From the NCBI GenBank assembly GCA_001803395.1, contig MHBU01000013.1:19290-59086 (forward strand): DNA of 39,797 bases, read 5' to 3'. Below, one piece after another: positions 1-8,943 of the stretch. The notes beneath the pieces were generated by a model. That model was not told the DNA's origin. It was given only the letters and a program-made list of their open reading frames with translations, and did no database searches. Position 1 is the stretch's first letter; the number at the start of each line of letters is the position of its first letter. A program made the translations under genes and the position numbers. The DNA comes from Methylotenera sp. RIFCSPLOWO2_02_FULL_45_14 (GTDB lineage Bacteria > Pseudomonadota > Gammaproteobacteria > Burkholderiales > Methylophilaceae).

Positions 1-668
1 AATATGCTGGATGGGCATTGAGTCATGAAAAGTTCTTTTCGCTGGGTTCTGGTCCTGCACGTGCATTGGCGCAGCGTGAAGATTTATTCAAAGAGTTAAA
101 TTATCAGGATGCTGCTGCCAGCACTTGCATGGTGTTAGAAACCGACAAAGTGCCGCCTGTGCCAGTGATTGAAAAAATACTGCGTGACACAAAAATAGCA
201 CCAGAAAACTTGACGATTATTTTAACGCCAACGTCTAGTATTGCAGGCGTGGTGCAAATTGTGGGGCGAGTGCTTGAAGTTGCCTTACATAAAGCGCATA
301 CCTTACATTTTCCGCTGCAACATATTGTGAGCGGAACGGGTTTGGCTGTGTTGCCGCCCGTTTCTAAAGATTTCATGACGGGTATGGGGCGTACCAATGA
401 TGCGATTTTGTTTGGGGGACAGGTGACTTTACAGGTAACGGGCGACGATGCTGCGGCTTCTCACTTGGCTTCTAATTTGCCAAGTAGCGCTTCTAAAGAT
501 TATGGCAGAACATTTGCGGAGGTATTTAAATCTGTGAATATGGATTTTTATAAAATTGACCCAATGCTATTTAGCCCAGCTAAAGTGACCGTGACTAATG
601 TAGACACTGGCAGCGTATTTGAGGCTGGACAACTTAATGCCGATCTCATTGATTTGTCGTTTTGTTAA
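1..668 (+). CDS. mch: Methenyltetrahydromethanopterin cyclohydrolase, C-terminal part (left-truncated)
   Basis: This enzyme interconverts methenyl- and formyl-tetrahydromethanopterin in the cytoplasmic H4MPT pathway of formaldehyde oxidation. The reading frame is open to the left edge, with the first full codon at position 3. It reads [20 protein letters not shown], a characteristic Mch segment rich in Gly and Ser, so roughly the first 100 residues of a protein of about 320-330 aa lie outside the window. About 221 residues are present, ending with an intact TAA. The TTG at 18 is an internal Leu codon, not a start. ORF5 and ORF7 follow in the order known from methylotroph H4MPT clusters (mch-orf5-orf7), which supports the call. 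Confidence 0.93.
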   Translation, partial: YAGWALSHEKFFSLGSGPARALAQREDLFKELNYQDAAASTCMVLETDKVPPVPVIEKILRDTKIAPENLTIILTPTSSIAGVVQIVGRVLEVALHKAHTLHFPLQHIVSGTGLAVLPPVSKDFMTGMGRTNDAILFGGQVTLQVTGDDAAASHLASNLPSSASKDYGRTFAEVFKSVNMDFYKIDPMLFSPAKVTVTNVDTGSVFEAGQLNADLIDLSFC

Positions 669-703
669 TTCAGGCTGAATGAGTTTTTAGAAGTTTCTGC
701 TAC

Positions 704-1600
704 GTGAAAATTCCTATTTTTACAGATGAGGCTGGTTGGCAAGGCAAGCAGCTCAAGCTTGCCTTTGCCAAACGCGATGTTGAAACCGTGTTTGTATCAT
801 TGCCAGAGTGTGTCATCGACTTGGCGCAACAGCAGCCGCAAATTCATATTCCACATTTTGATCATGCAACGCCATCAGCAGCTTTTGTGCGAGGGGTGGC
901 TGGCGGCACGTTACCGCAAGTGATTACGCGTTTAAATGTGCTGCACATGCTCAGCATGCAAGGTGTACGGATTTATAACGATGTCAAAGCCATTGAACGC
1001 ACTGTTGATAAAGCGATGACCAGCTTTTTGTTACGGACGCATGATGTGGCAACGCCTGCTACCTGGGTATGTGAGTCTAGGTTGCACGCCGAGCTAATTC
1101 GCCAAATTGCCTTGGACAATCATCAGCAATTAGTCATGAAGCCACTGTTTGGTTCGCAAGGGCAGGGCGTGCGTAAACTATTAAGCCATGAAGCGTTGCC
1201 CGTGCCTATGCAGCAGTTTGTTGATGGTGTGTATTATTTACAGCAGTTAATTGAAACCGCTGATGTATCGCATGATTACCGCGTATTTGTGATTGGCGAT
1301 AAAGTCATTGCTGCAATGAAACGTACGGGTGCTAGCTGGGTAAACAATGTGGCGGCTGGTGGGCGTTGTGAGGCTGTGCAGCCAAATGCTGCCATGGTGC
1401 AACTTGCTTTGCAGGCAGCCAAGGCGGTGGATATTGATTACTGCGGCGTGGATATTATTCAGGCGGTAAGTGGCGAATATTACGTGTTAGAAGTGAACAG
1501 CATTCCCGCATGGCGTGGTCTGCAGGCAGTGACGGACTTTAATATCGCCGAATTGTTGGTCGATGACTTTTTAAACAAAATTTCACTGGTTAAATCATGA
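704..1600 (+). CDS. ORF5-type ATP-grasp protein of the H4MPT cluster
   Basis: This is a 298-aa ATP-grasp ligase-like protein of the RimK/glutathione-synthetase superfamily, corresponding to methylotroph ORF5. The ATP-grasp hallmarks are visible: VMKPLFGSQGQGV (nucleotide-binding glycine loop), DYCGVDII, and the metal/ATP-binding EVNSIPAWRGL near the C-terminus. ORF5 homologues are needed for dephospho-tetrahydromethanopterin formation in methylotrophs; the exact substrate cannot be read from the sequence. MptN-type addition of glutamate to the cofactor is one possibility. The start is GTG at 704, 35 nt after mch. The stop overlaps the start of the next gene (ATGA), so the two are probably translationally coupled. 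Confidence 0.88.
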   Translation: MKIPIFTDEAGWQGKQLKLAFAKRDVETVFVSLPECVIDLAQQQPQIHIPHFDHATPSAAFVRGVAGGTLPQVITRLNVLHMLSMQGVRIYNDVKAIERTVDKAMTSFLLRTHDVATPATWVCESRLHAELIRQIALDNHQQLVMKPLFGSQGQGVRKLLSHEALPVPMQQFVDGVYYLQQLIETADVSHDYRVFVIGDKVIAAMKRTGASWVNNVAAGGRCEAVQPNAAMVQLALQAAKAVDIDYCGVDIIQAVSGEYYVLEVNSIPAWRGLQAVTDFNIAELLVDDFLNKISLVKS

Positions 1601-2445
1601 TACTTAAAAAATACACACCAGAGCAGTTAGCTAAAGCCTACAAAACCGCTTGTATGGCTGAATTGCAAGCCTTAAAGCCAGGTAATGTGCATGTGTTTGC
1701 TGATGGCCACGGCATGACCATTCATGACTTTATCAAAAGCGCAGATGTTTCAGCCGATGTTATAGCGCAGCCAGATTTGACTGTGGGCGAGCGTATTTTG
1801 TACACGGTTGAGGCGACGCAGCAAGCGGTTGGTCAAAACACGAATTTAGGTGTGCTATTGTTATGTGCGCCATTGATTCATGCTGTTTTACATACCAACA
1901 ATGAGCAAACGCTACAACAAAGCTTGAGTCATACGCTAGCCCAGCTAAGTATTGACGATGCCAAATTAGTCACAAAAGCGATTTTATTGGCAAGCCCTGC
2001 TGGTTTGGGCGGGTCAGACGTGCATGATGTACATCATGTACCCAATGTTACTTTGCTGGAAATGATGCGCTCAGCGCAAGATAAAGATCGAATTGCGTGG
2101 CAATATGCAAATGCTTATCAAGATGTTGTAGCATTTGGTGTAGCGCGTTATGCAGAGGCGATGGCGAAATGGCAAAATTCAGCATGGGCGACAGCTGCTT
2201 TGTATCTTGGTTTTTTAACGCGTAATTCTGATACACATATCAAACGAAAATATGGTGAAGCATTAGCTGTTAAGGTAATGCAAGAAGCGCAAAGATTTGA
2301 GGCGGAATATTGGGTAACGGATAATCCTAAACTAGTTCAGAAAGGTCTGCTAGCGTGGGATGCCTCTCTGAAGCAACGTGGGTTGAACCCAGGCACTAGT
2401 GCAGATTTAACGGTGGCTACGTTGTTGGTATCCTGTTTAGATTAA
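1597..2445 (+). CDS. ORF7-type CitG-like (triphosphoribosyl-dephospho-CoA synthase family) protein
   Basis: This 282-aa protein belongs to the CitG/MdcB fold family. Supporting segments are AELQALKPGNVHVFADGHGM (family motif around K-P-G-N-V) and NTNLGVLLLCAPL (the G/N-T-N-L-G motif). In methylotrophs the homologue is ORF7, encoded beside ORF5 and mch and implicated in making the H4MPT cofactor rather than the citrate lyase prosthetic group. No citrate or malonate lyase genes are present here, which favours the cofactor role. The ATG lies inside the ORF5 stop (ATGA overlap). The biochemical reaction is inferred from family and neighbourhood only. Confidence 0.87.
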   Translation: MILKKYTPEQLAKAYKTACMAELQALKPGNVHVFADGHGMTIHDFIKSADVSADVIAQPDLTVGERILYTVEATQQAVGQNTNLGVLLLCAPLIHAVLHTNNEQTLQQSLSHTLAQLSIDDAKLVTKAILLASPAGLGGSDVHDVHHVPNVTLLEMMRSAQDKDRIAWQYANAYQDVVAFGVARYAEAMAKWQNSAWATAALYLGFLTRNSDTHIKRKYGEALAVKVMQEAQRFEAEYWVTDNPKLVQKGLLAWDASLKQRGLNPGTSADLTVATLLVSCLD

Positions 2446-2708
2446 GATCTATAATGCGCAACTGTAGTGCCCTCGTTTGTTAAAAGCAACATCATGGTAG
2501 TGTCGCTGTGCAAAGTGAGTTAGGTAAAGGAGCTGTGTTTGTTGTTTTATTGCCACTAGAACATCGCAGAGGGAATAACCTGGTAAAAACGACAGAAGAG
2601 TGGATGTAAAGGCTTCATTTAACGACACTGTGTAGATTTTAAGATATAATCTTGCACTTGATTTTGTAACAGACTTTATGTATTCAAATAATTTTTAGGA
2701 GGCATGCA
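2446..2708 (+). promoter_or_regulatory. Intergenic region with probable tal promoter
   Basis: This 263-nt gap separates the H4MPT block from the RuMP block and holds no convincing gene. A perfect TATAAT lies at 2645-2650, without a clear -35 at ideal spacing. A second option is TTGCAC at 2652-2657, 17 nt before TTTATG at 2675-2680. Either could drive tal; the choice needs transcript mapping. Confidence 0.4.
2697..2702 (+). promoter_or_regulatory. Strong ribosome-binding site of tal
   Basis: AGGAGG lies 6 nt before the ATG at 2709. It is a near-ideal Shine-Dalgarno sequence and fixes that start over the out-of-frame ATG at 2704. It fits high expression of a central-metabolism gene. Confidence 0.8.
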
Positions 2709-3659
2709 ATGGCTACTTTATTAGAGCAATTAAAAACCATGACCACAATTGTGGCAGATACAGGTGATGTAGAGGCTATTAAAGCCGTTAAGCCTTATGA
2801 CGCAACAACAAACCCATCATTATTGCTAAAAGCAAGTCAATTGCCACAATACGCATCATTGATTGATGAAGCAATTGCTTATGCTAAAGCTCAAGGCGGT
2901 ACTAAAGCGCAACAAGTTGATCACGCTGCAGATAAATTGGCTGTGTTGATTGGTTTGGAAATCGTTAAAGAAGTACCAGGCCGCATTTCAACTGAAGTTG
3001 ACGCACGTCTATCTTTCAATGTTGATGCAATGGTCGCTAAAGGCCGCACCATTATTAAACTTTACCAAGATGCAGGCGTGGACAAAAGCCGTGTATTGGT
3101 TAAGTTAGCTTCAACTTGGGAGGGCATTAAAGCAGGTGAAATTCTTGAAAAAGAAGGCATCAACTGTAACTTAACGCTTTTATTCGGTTTTGGCCAAGCG
3201 CGCGCTTGTGCTGAAGCAGGCGTATTCTTGATCTCTCCATTCGTTGGTCGTATCTTAGACTGGTACAAAGCGAAAACTGGTGAAACTTACACTTCAGAAA
3301 CTGACCCAGGCGTGCTATCTGTACGTAAAATCTACGCATACTACAAAGAACATGGCTACAAAACAGTGGTAATGGGTGCTTCATTCCGTAATATTGGTGA
3401 AGTGACTGCGCTAGCTGGTTGCGATCGCCTAACCATTGCACCAAACTTGTTGCAAGAGTTAGAAGCCACACAAGGTGATTTGCCACGCTTATTAGTTGAC
3501 GGTGGCGCTAAAACAGCCGCGCCAGCTAAATTAACTGAAAGCGAATTCCGCTTTGCATTGAACGAAGATGCAATGGCTACTGAGAAATTAGCTGAAGGCA
3601 TTCGTGGCTTTGTGGTTGATCAAAACAAACTTGAAGCTGCTTTAAGCGCAAAACTATAA
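2709..3659 (+). CDS. tal: Transaldolase (TalB type)
   Basis: This cytoplasmic enzyme moves a dihydroxyacetone unit between sugar phosphates in the rearrangement phase of the RuMP cycle and the pentose phosphate pathway. At 316 aa it matches E. coli TalB (317 aa) almost end to end. The Schiff-base lysine is K132 in [11 protein letters not shown]. Other active-site residues are also in place: D17 (VADTGD), the YDATTNPS loop around 30-37, and E96 ([10 protein letters not shown]). The segments [10 protein letters not shown] and [15 protein letters not shown] are typical of the family. Codon choice is narrow, as expected of a highly expressed gene. It stands just upstream of hps and hpi and completes a compact formaldehyde-fixation module. 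Confidence 0.97.
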   Translation: MATLLEQLKTMTTIVADTGDVEAIKAVKPYDATTNPSLLLKASQLPQYASLIDEAIAYAKAQGGTKAQQVDHAADKLAVLIGLEIVKEVPGRISTEVDARLSFNVDAMVAKGRTIIKLYQDAGVDKSRVLVKLASTWEGIKAGEILEKEGINCNLTLLFGFGQARACAEAGVFLISPFVGRILDWYKAKTGETYTSETDPGVLSVRKIYAYYKEHGYKTVVMGASFRNIGEVTALAGCDRLTIAPNLLQELEATQGDLPRLLVDGGAKTAAPAKLTESEFRFALNEDAMATEKLAEGIRGFVVDQNKLEAALSAKL

Positions 3660-3724
3660 GCGTTTAACGCGAATGATTTGTAATTAAAGTGTAATCAAGT
3701 CGCTTTAGAATTGACATAAACAGG

Positions 3725-3754
3725 CTGGGCATTTACTATAAGTGTCCAGTTTTT
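3725..3754 (+). terminator. Probable rho-independent terminator after tal
   Basis: CTGGGCA (3725-3731) pairs with TGTCCAG (3743-3749), with one G-T wobble and an 11-nt loop, and is followed at once by a T run (3750-3754). It sits 65 nt after the tal stop. It implies that hps has its own promoter in the AT-rich 3755-3900 stretch, where I see no clear consensus boxes. Confidence 0.5.
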
Positions 3755-3911
3755 ATAGGGCTAAATTTTTAGCACTTATGAATTTGAAATTGTGAAATTT
3801 TGATTACGTATTTGAATTATTGCGGCTTCGAATAATTCAGCTGTGATTTAAGTTTCATACAAATAGGCAATAAAACTGCAATATCTTAACAACTATTTAC
3901 CGGAGAACACC

Positions 3912-4544
3912 ATGGCATTAACCCAAATGGCATTAGATTCATTAGATTTTGACGCAACAGTTGCTTTAGCAACAGCAGTAGCTCCACACGTGGACATTCT
4001 TGAAATTGGTACACCATGCATTAAGCATAACGGTATTAAATTACTTGAAGTTTTACGTGCTAAATTCCCAAACAACAAAATCTTAGTTGACTTGAAAACA
4101 GCTGATGCTGGTTTTTACGAAGCTGAGCCATTCTTCAAAGCTGGTGCTGACATCGTTACTGTATTAGGTATCTCTGATATCGGTACAATCAAAGGTGTAA
4201 TCGACGTTGCTAACAAATACGGCAAAAAAGCACAAGTTGACTTGATCAACGTTGCTGACAAAGCTGCTGTGACTAAAGCAGTTGCTGCTGCTGGCGCGCA
4301 CATCATTGGCGTTCACACTGGTTTGGATCAACAAGCTGCTGGCCAAACACCATTTGCTGACTTAGCATTGGTTGCTGGTTTGAACTTAGGCGTTGAAATT
4401 TCAGTTGCTGGTGGCGTTAAAGCTGCAACAGCTGCTCAAGTACGTGACGCTGGCGCAACTATCATTGTTGCTGGTGCTGCAATCTACGGCGCTGCTGACC
4501 CAGCTGCTGCTGCTGCTGAAATCACAGCTATTGCTCACGCTTAA
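3912..4544 (+). CDS. hps: 3-hexulose-6-phosphate synthase
   Basis: This enzyme condenses formaldehyde with ribulose 5-phosphate to hexulose 6-phosphate, the entry step of the RuMP cycle. At 210 aa it has the usual length for the orotidine-5-phosphate-decarboxylase-like TIM-barrel family. Visible motifs are LEIGTPCIKHNG (31-41), the catalytic/Mg-binding LVDLKTADAG (58-67, with D60, K62, D65) and VAGGVKAATAAQ near the phosphate-binding end. The start is the ATG at 3912, with GGAGA 5 nt upstream. Codon use is strikingly uniform (long runs of GCT for Ala), a sign of very high expression. A strong terminator follows before hpi. Confidence 0.97.
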   Translation: MALTQMALDSLDFDATVALATAVAPHVDILEIGTPCIKHNGIKLLEVLRAKFPNNKILVDLKTADAGFYEAEPFFKAGADIVTVLGISDIGTIKGVIDVANKYGKKAQVDLINVADKAAVTKAVAAAGAHIIGVHTGLDQQAAGQTPFADLALVAGLNLGVEISVAGGVKAATAAQVRDAGATIIVAGAAIYGAADPAAAAAEITAIAHA

Positions 4545-4603
4545 GTTAAGCCTTGGTTTTAATTAACCAAGTCCAATAAGAAATTATTGAGATGAGTAAT
4601 TAG

Positions 4604-4640
4604 AAAAATCCTGACTCAGCAATGGGTCGGGATTTTTTTT
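4604..4640 (+). terminator. Strong rho-independent terminator between hps and hpi
   Basis: The arms AAAAATCCTGAC (4604-4615) and GTCGGGATTTTT (4626-4637) pair over 12 positions with one wobble around a 10-nt loop, and the right arm ends in eight T. A second perfect 7-bp palindrome without a T run, CTTGGTT/AACCAAG, lies just upstream at 4552-4571. The terminator lies only 46 nt before hpi, so hpi is probably reached by partial read-through or has its own promoter. Confidence 0.85.
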
Positions 4641-4685
4641 GATATTAAGCATTAACTAAAACTATTGAATAGATAAGGACATATC

Positions 4686-5222
4686 ATGAGTAGTCAAAAA
4701 TTGATTTTAGATAGATTAACCACTATTTTGTCAGAAACAGATAATAGCAACACTGCTAAGTTGCTAAAGTTGGTTGATGAAGCTGGCCGTATCTTTATTG
4801 GCGGCGCTGGTCGCTCTTTACTGGTGTCTCGCTTCTTTGCGATGCGCTTAGTGCACGCTGGTTACAACGTGAGCATGATTGGTGAAGTGGTCACCCCTGC
4901 AATTAAAGCAGGCGACTTATTGATTTTAGTTTCAGGCTCTGGCGGCACAGAAACATTGTTGCCATTTGTTAAAAAAGCAAAATCAGTCGGTGCAAAATTA
5001 GCGGTGATTTCAATGAAGAAATCTTCACTAATGGCTGATGCGGCTGATTTGACGGTTCAAATTGGTAATGATAATAGCTTCCCGCTGACAAAAGGTATGC
5101 CGATGGGTAGCCAATTTGAGCTTTCAACGTTGGTATTCTTAGAGGCAGCGATTGCTGATTTGATTGCAGCTAAAGGCTTAACTGAAGAAGGCATGCGCGC
5201 TATCCATGCTAATTTGGAATAA
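4686..5222 (+). CDS. hpi: 6-phospho-3-hexuloisomerase
   Basis: This enzyme isomerises hexulose 6-phosphate to fructose 6-phosphate, the second step of the RuMP cycle. It is a 178-aa protein of the SIS (sugar isomerase) fold. The N-terminal helix is followed by RIFIGGAGRSLLVSRFFAMR and then by the Ser-rich phosphate-binding LLILVSGSGGTETLLPF; the C-terminal part carries PMGSQFELSTLVFLEA, typical of the family. AAGGA lies 7 nt before the ATG. Placement directly after hps is as expected for this pathway. Also called phi. Confidence 0.95.
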   Translation: MSSQKLILDRLTTILSETDNSNTAKLLKLVDEAGRIFIGGAGRSLLVSRFFAMRLVHAGYNVSMIGEVVTPAIKAGDLLILVSGSGGTETLLPFVKKAKSVGAKLAVISMKKSSLMADAADLTVQIGNDNSFPLTKGMPMGSQFELSTLVFLEAAIADLIAAKGLTEEGMRAIHANLE

Positions 5223-5248
5223 CGCGAATTTGGAGTAATTTCCAGTTG

Positions 5249-5291
5249 AATCAATGGGGTTAGGGAATCAAATCGACTAGCCCCATTGATT
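5249..5291. terminator. Bidirectional terminator-like hairpin between hpi and greB
   Basis: AATCAATGGGGTTAG (5249-5263) pairs with CTAGCCCCATTGATT (5277-5291) as a 15-bp stem with one wobble and a 13-nt loop. It fills the gap between two convergent genes and just touches the greB stop codon. No long T run follows on either strand, so termination strength is uncertain, though the stem itself is clear. Confidence 0.6.
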
Positions 5292-5779
5292 TACACGTAT
5301 CGCACATCAATCACTTCAAAACGCTCTTCACCCTTGGGGGTAGTGGTACGCACTGTATCTCCCACGGCTTTACCCAGCATGGATTTTGCTAAAGGCGAGA
5401 CCCAGCTAATGTAGCCTTTGCCAGGCTCAAGCTCGTCTTTACCCACAATGCGATACACATGCTCGGTTTCATCATCCAGATTAAACAAAGTGACCCAGGC
5501 GCCAAAATAGATTTTTTCTAAATGTTGTTGGGCGCTTGCATCAACAATCTCGGCTAAATCCATGCGATGCATTAAATGACGACAGCGGCTATCAATTTGC
5601 CTTAAACGGCGCTTTCCGTAAATGTAATCGCCATTTTCGCTTCTATCACCATTACTAGCTGCCCACGAAACCGTACGTACAACTTCTGGACGCTCTATTT
5701 TGTAAAGCTGATGAAACTCCGCCTTGAGTGCGGCAAAGCCGTCTGGTGTGATGTAGTTTTTTTCGTCGGTAGCTGCCAT
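5291..5779 (-). CDS. greB: Transcript cleavage factor GreB
   Basis: GreB rescues backtracked RNA polymerase by stimulating cleavage of the nascent RNA. The 162-aa product (E. coli GreB is 158 aa) has the N-terminal coiled-coil hairpin with its acidic tip, SNGDRSENGDYIYGKRRLR (about 42-60, D45/E48 region). The C-terminal FKBP-like globular domain follows, with ISWVSPLAKSMLGKAVGD and TPKGEERFEVIDVRYV. The segment ENGDYIYGKRRLR is the GreB type rather than GreA. The start ATG at 5779 lies 15 nt after the neighbouring small gene, so the two probably share a transcript. Confidence 0.93.
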   Translation of the reverse strand: MAATDEKNYITPDGFAALKAEFHQLYKIERPEVVRTVSWAASNGDRSENGDYIYGKRRLRQIDSRCRHLMHRMDLAEIVDASAQQHLEKIYFGAWVTLFNLDDETEHVYRIVGKDELEPGKGYISWVSPLAKSMLGKAVGDTVRTTTPKGEERFEVIDVRYV

Positions 5780-5794
5780 GATGGTTTGGCAATC

Positions 5795-6175
5795 TTATTG
5801 TTTGTCTAGTAACTGTACGTCATGTACAAAATAACTGGTTTCGCCGAAACAGCTGGTTGGCACGCCTTTGTGTTCTTCGTAAACTAAACGTACACGTTGC
5901 CCTACGGTGGCATCAATTTTTTTCGCTACGTTTTTATCGCGAACTGTGAAAAAGAACTTCTCTGCTTGCGTGCCAGGCATAGAGACCAATATTAATTCAC
6001 CTTCATAAGTTTTACATACCCAACCTTTTTGCGACAGTTTTTGTACATAGCCAGCGCGCTCGCCAGATGAATAAACCCAAGTGAGTGCTACCCAAATGTA
6101 GAGCGAAAATAGCGCTACTGAAATTGCCAGCAATAACATGAAGTATTTAAGAAACTTTTTAAGTTGTGACAGCAT
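5795..6175 (-). CDS. Conserved small membrane-anchored protein of unknown function
   Basis: I do not recognise a functional family for this 126-aa protein. Residues 9-33 form one hydrophobic helix (YFMLLLAISVALFSLYIWVA) after a Lys-rich N-terminus, so it is likely anchored in the inner membrane with the C-terminal domain outside. The soluble part has two Cys (in GWVCKTYEGEL and PTSCFGETSYF) that could form a disulfide, and a compact beta-type pattern (VGQRVRLVYEEHKGVP). It is the first gene of a two-gene unit with greB. Similar short proteins occur in many betaproteobacteria as unnamed proteins. Confidence 0.7.
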   Translation of the reverse strand: MLSQLKKFLKYFMLLLAISVALFSLYIWVALTWVYSSGERAGYVQKLSQKGWVCKTYEGELILVSMPGTQAEKFFFTVRDKNVAKKIDATVGQRVRLVYEEHKGVPTSCFGETSYFVHDVQLLDKQ

Positions 6176-6264
6176 GGCGTTCCTTGAGGCTTGAACCTTG
6201 GTTTAATTTTGGTGAATACTTGTATTTTATTTGTCTAACGTCGATTAGGCTATAGAATTGTGAA

Positions 6265-8943
6265 ATGTCTCTCAACTCGCTAATTATTTGCCCGTCTGCG
6301 CGTCTTGCACGCAGTATTCAAGCCGACATTGCCCGCCAACATTTACAAGAGGGACGTACGCAATGGCGTAGTCCAGCAGTACAAACACTTGCGCAATGGT
6401 TAGAGTGTATCATCGAAGCCGGTTTGCTTAACGGTGAAATCCCCATGCAAACACCACCTTATGCGTTAAGTGCGTTTAACGAACAATTATTGTGGGAAGA
6501 AGTCATTACGCAATCACTCAAAAAAAATGCATTTGGTGAGTTGTTTGACGTGTCTGGTTTGGCAAGGGCTGCGATGGAGGCAAATAGTTACATGGTTGCG
6601 TGGAATTTGCATATTCCACGTGAACTTGCAGCTGAAGAATCACGCCAGTTTATACAATGGCAATGGGCATTTGGGCAACGCTGCCTGCAGTTAAACGTGC
6701 TTGAGAATGTGCGTTTCATGGATTGGCAGCTAGATTGCATCGCGCAAAGCGTAACTAAGTTGCCTGCCCAAATTGCATTTGCAGGTTTTGACCAAACTGC
6801 ACCACAAGAAAAACGTCTGCGTGAGGTGTTGCTGGCACGTGGTGTACAGGTGGTGGATTACGACACTACCTGTTTAGAAGCCGCGCAAACACTGCATGTC
6901 AGCTTGGAAAACCAAGCGGCAGAATGTCGTGCTGCCGTGGCGTGGGCACAGCAAGTGTTAGATAAAAATCCAAACGCAAAGCTTGCAATTGTCTCGCCAC
7001 GATTAAGTGATATTAGAAACCAGTTGGCTGATTTGCTTGATGACAGTTTCTACCCTGCCAGCGTGCGCCCTAGCTTGGCAGAGATGCCGCGCCATTATAA
7101 TTTCTCACTGGGTACACCGTTAGCTCAGCAACCTATTATTCAGGCGGCCTTGAACCTGATTCGCCTATTGAGCGCGTATCAATTACAACAAGCGGATGTA
7201 TCGCATGTTTTGTTATCACCATTTTGGTCAGCAAGTACAAAAGAGGCCGATGCACGCGCCATGCTTGATGCTAAAATGCGCGAAAAGCTGCCTATGCAAT
7301 TTACCTTGCAACGCTTTATAGAATTTGCAGGGCAACAGCATGATAATGGTTTGGGCATTTCTGGTTTATTGGTACATTTGCGTGCGGCTTCTGCCGTTTC
7401 AACCAAAAAGGCAGCGCCCTCTCTGTGGGCACAAACCTTAACCAATTTGCTTACAGCCCTTAATTGGCCTGGTGAGCGCAATATCAGCAGCCTTGAATAT
7501 CAAGCCGTTAACGCATGGCAAAAAGCCTTGCAACAACTGGCTAAATTAGAGGTGCTCGGCAAAAATTTAGCGATGGCTGAAGCTGTGCACTTGATACAGA
7601 AAATCTGTACCGAACAAGTATTTCAGGCAGAAACCGAGCATGAACCTGCCATACAGATTCTAGGCATTATGGAGGCGTTGAGCGCACCCGTGGATGCTAT
7701 TTGGTGTATGCACATGAACGACCACATTTGGCCGCCGCCTGCGCGTCCTAATCCGTTATTGCCTGCATTTATTCAGCGCGCTGCCGTATTGCCCAATGCC
7801 GATAACGGCGTGCAAGCGGCATTTGCCGCGACCATACAGCAACGTTTATTACATTCTGCAAAGAACATTATCTTTTCTAGCAGTAAAACAGAGGGTGAAA
7901 GCCAGCTCCGCGCTTCGCCACTCATGAAAGACATGTCGATTATTACAACTGAAATACTACTCGCAGAAACCTTAGCCGAACAGCTAAGCCATGCTGGCAA
8001 TACAGATTTAACCATGATTGATGATCACATTGCACCAATTGTGCAAGTTGGAGATCACGTTTCAGGCGGTACAGGATTACTTAAAGCACAAGCCATTTGC
8101 CCTGCATGGGCGTTTTACCAGTATCGGCTAGGTGCAAAAGCGCTTAAAACGCCCACTAGCGGTTTGGATAGCATGGAGCGTGGTTCATTGGTACATGATG
8201 TATTAGAACGCTTTTGGCGTAAACGGCACTTTGCCGATTTGCGCGATATGAACGAAGTGGATTTATCACAAGCGCTGATTGCAGCCATCCAAAGCACGCT
8301 ACAAGCTTTTGCTGCTGAAAGTAATGTTGCTTCAGCTACGGTGTTAGCACTTGAACATGAACGGCTAAGCAAACTGATTGGCGACTGGTTGCAGTTTGAA
8401 AAAGCGCGTGGCATTGCGTTTAACATAGTCGCTTGCGAGGCGGAGAAACAGGTGCAGATCTGTGGCATAGAAGTTACGCTTAAAATTGACAGGATTCACC
8501 AGCTTGAGAGCGGCGGACTGGTGTTTGTTGACTATAAAACGGGGCAGATTCCAAAAACAAAAAGTTGGGGAGAAGACCGCATTACCGAACCACAGTTGCC
8601 AATTTACGCAGCTTTTTATGCGGAAGACGTCGCGCAGGTTGCAGGCGTTTATTTCGGCATGGTGAAAATTGCAGAGCATGCTTTTTCAGGTGTGGGAGAG
8701 GAGAACTTTGAGGCAGAACAAGATAAACGCAAACCTGCTTTCACCAAAGCTTTTATTGATTGGCAGCACCTGCTAATGCACTGGAAAACCAGTATTGAAG
8801 CGATTGCGCAAGAGATTAAAGCAGGAGAATCTGCGGTGCGGTTTAGTGATGAAAATGAGTTGGTGTATTGCGAAGTGACGCCGTTGTTGCGATTGCCTGA
8901 GCGTAAGTTGCAGTTTGAGCGGTTTCAAGGGGAGGAGGCATGA
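6265..8943 (+). CDS. AddB-like PD-(D/E)XK nuclease subunit (probable DNA repair protein)
   Basis: This 892-aa protein matches the AddB-like family annotated as probable DNA repair protein (TIGR03623 type). It is the predicted partner of the helicase that follows and would process double-strand breaks. The C-terminal RecB-family nuclease is intact: GSLVHDVLERFW (GxxxH), KIDRIHQ, VFVDYKTGQ (D-Y-K) and PQLPIYAAFY (QxxxY). The N-terminal helicase-like half has no Walker A motif, as expected of an inactivated AddB-type helicase. The first Fe-S-type Cys is present (AICPAWAFYQYRL), but the C-terminal Cys group is reduced to one (VYCEVTPLLRL), so an iron-sulfur staple looks incomplete. The stop overlaps the next start (ATGA). 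Confidence 0.87.
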   Translation: MSLNSLIICPSARLARSIQADIARQHLQEGRTQWRSPAVQTLAQWLECIIEAGLLNGEIPMQTPPYALSAFNEQLLWEEVITQSLKKNAFGELFDVSGLARAAMEANSYMVAWNLHIPRELAAEESRQFIQWQWAFGQRCLQLNVLENVRFMDWQLDCIAQSVTKLPAQIAFAGFDQTAPQEKRLREVLLARGVQVVDYDTTCLEAAQTLHVSLENQAAECRAAVAWAQQVLDKNPNAKLAIVSPRLSDIRNQLADLLDDSFYPASVRPSLAEMPRHYNFSLGTPLAQQPIIQAALNLIRLLSAYQLQQADVSHVLLSPFWSASTKEADARAMLDAKMREKLPMQFTLQRFIEFAGQQHDNGLGISGLLVHLRAASAVSTKKAAPSLWAQTLTNLLTALNWPGERNISSLEYQAVNAWQKALQQLAKLEVLGKNLAMAEAVHLIQKICTEQVFQAETEHEPAIQILGIMEALSAPVDAIWCMHMNDHIWPPPARPNPLLPAFIQRAAVLPNADNGVQAAFAATIQQRLLHSAKNIIFSSSKTEGESQLRASPLMKDMSIITTEILLAETLAEQLSHAGNTDLTMIDDHIAPIVQVGDHVSGGTGLLKAQAICPAWAFYQYRLGAKALKTPTSGLDSMERGSLVHDVLERFWRKRHFADLRDMNEVDLSQALIAAIQSTLQAFAAESNVASATVLALEHERLSKLIGDWLQFEKARGIAFNIVACEAEKQVQICGIEVTLKIDRIHQLESGGLVFVDYKTGQIPKTKSWGEDRITEPQLPIYAAFYAEDVAQVAGVYFGMVKIAEHAFSGVGEENFEAEQDKRKPAFTKAFIDWQHLLMHWKTSIEAIAQEIKAGESAVRFSDENELVYCEVTPLLRLPERKLQFERFQGEEA

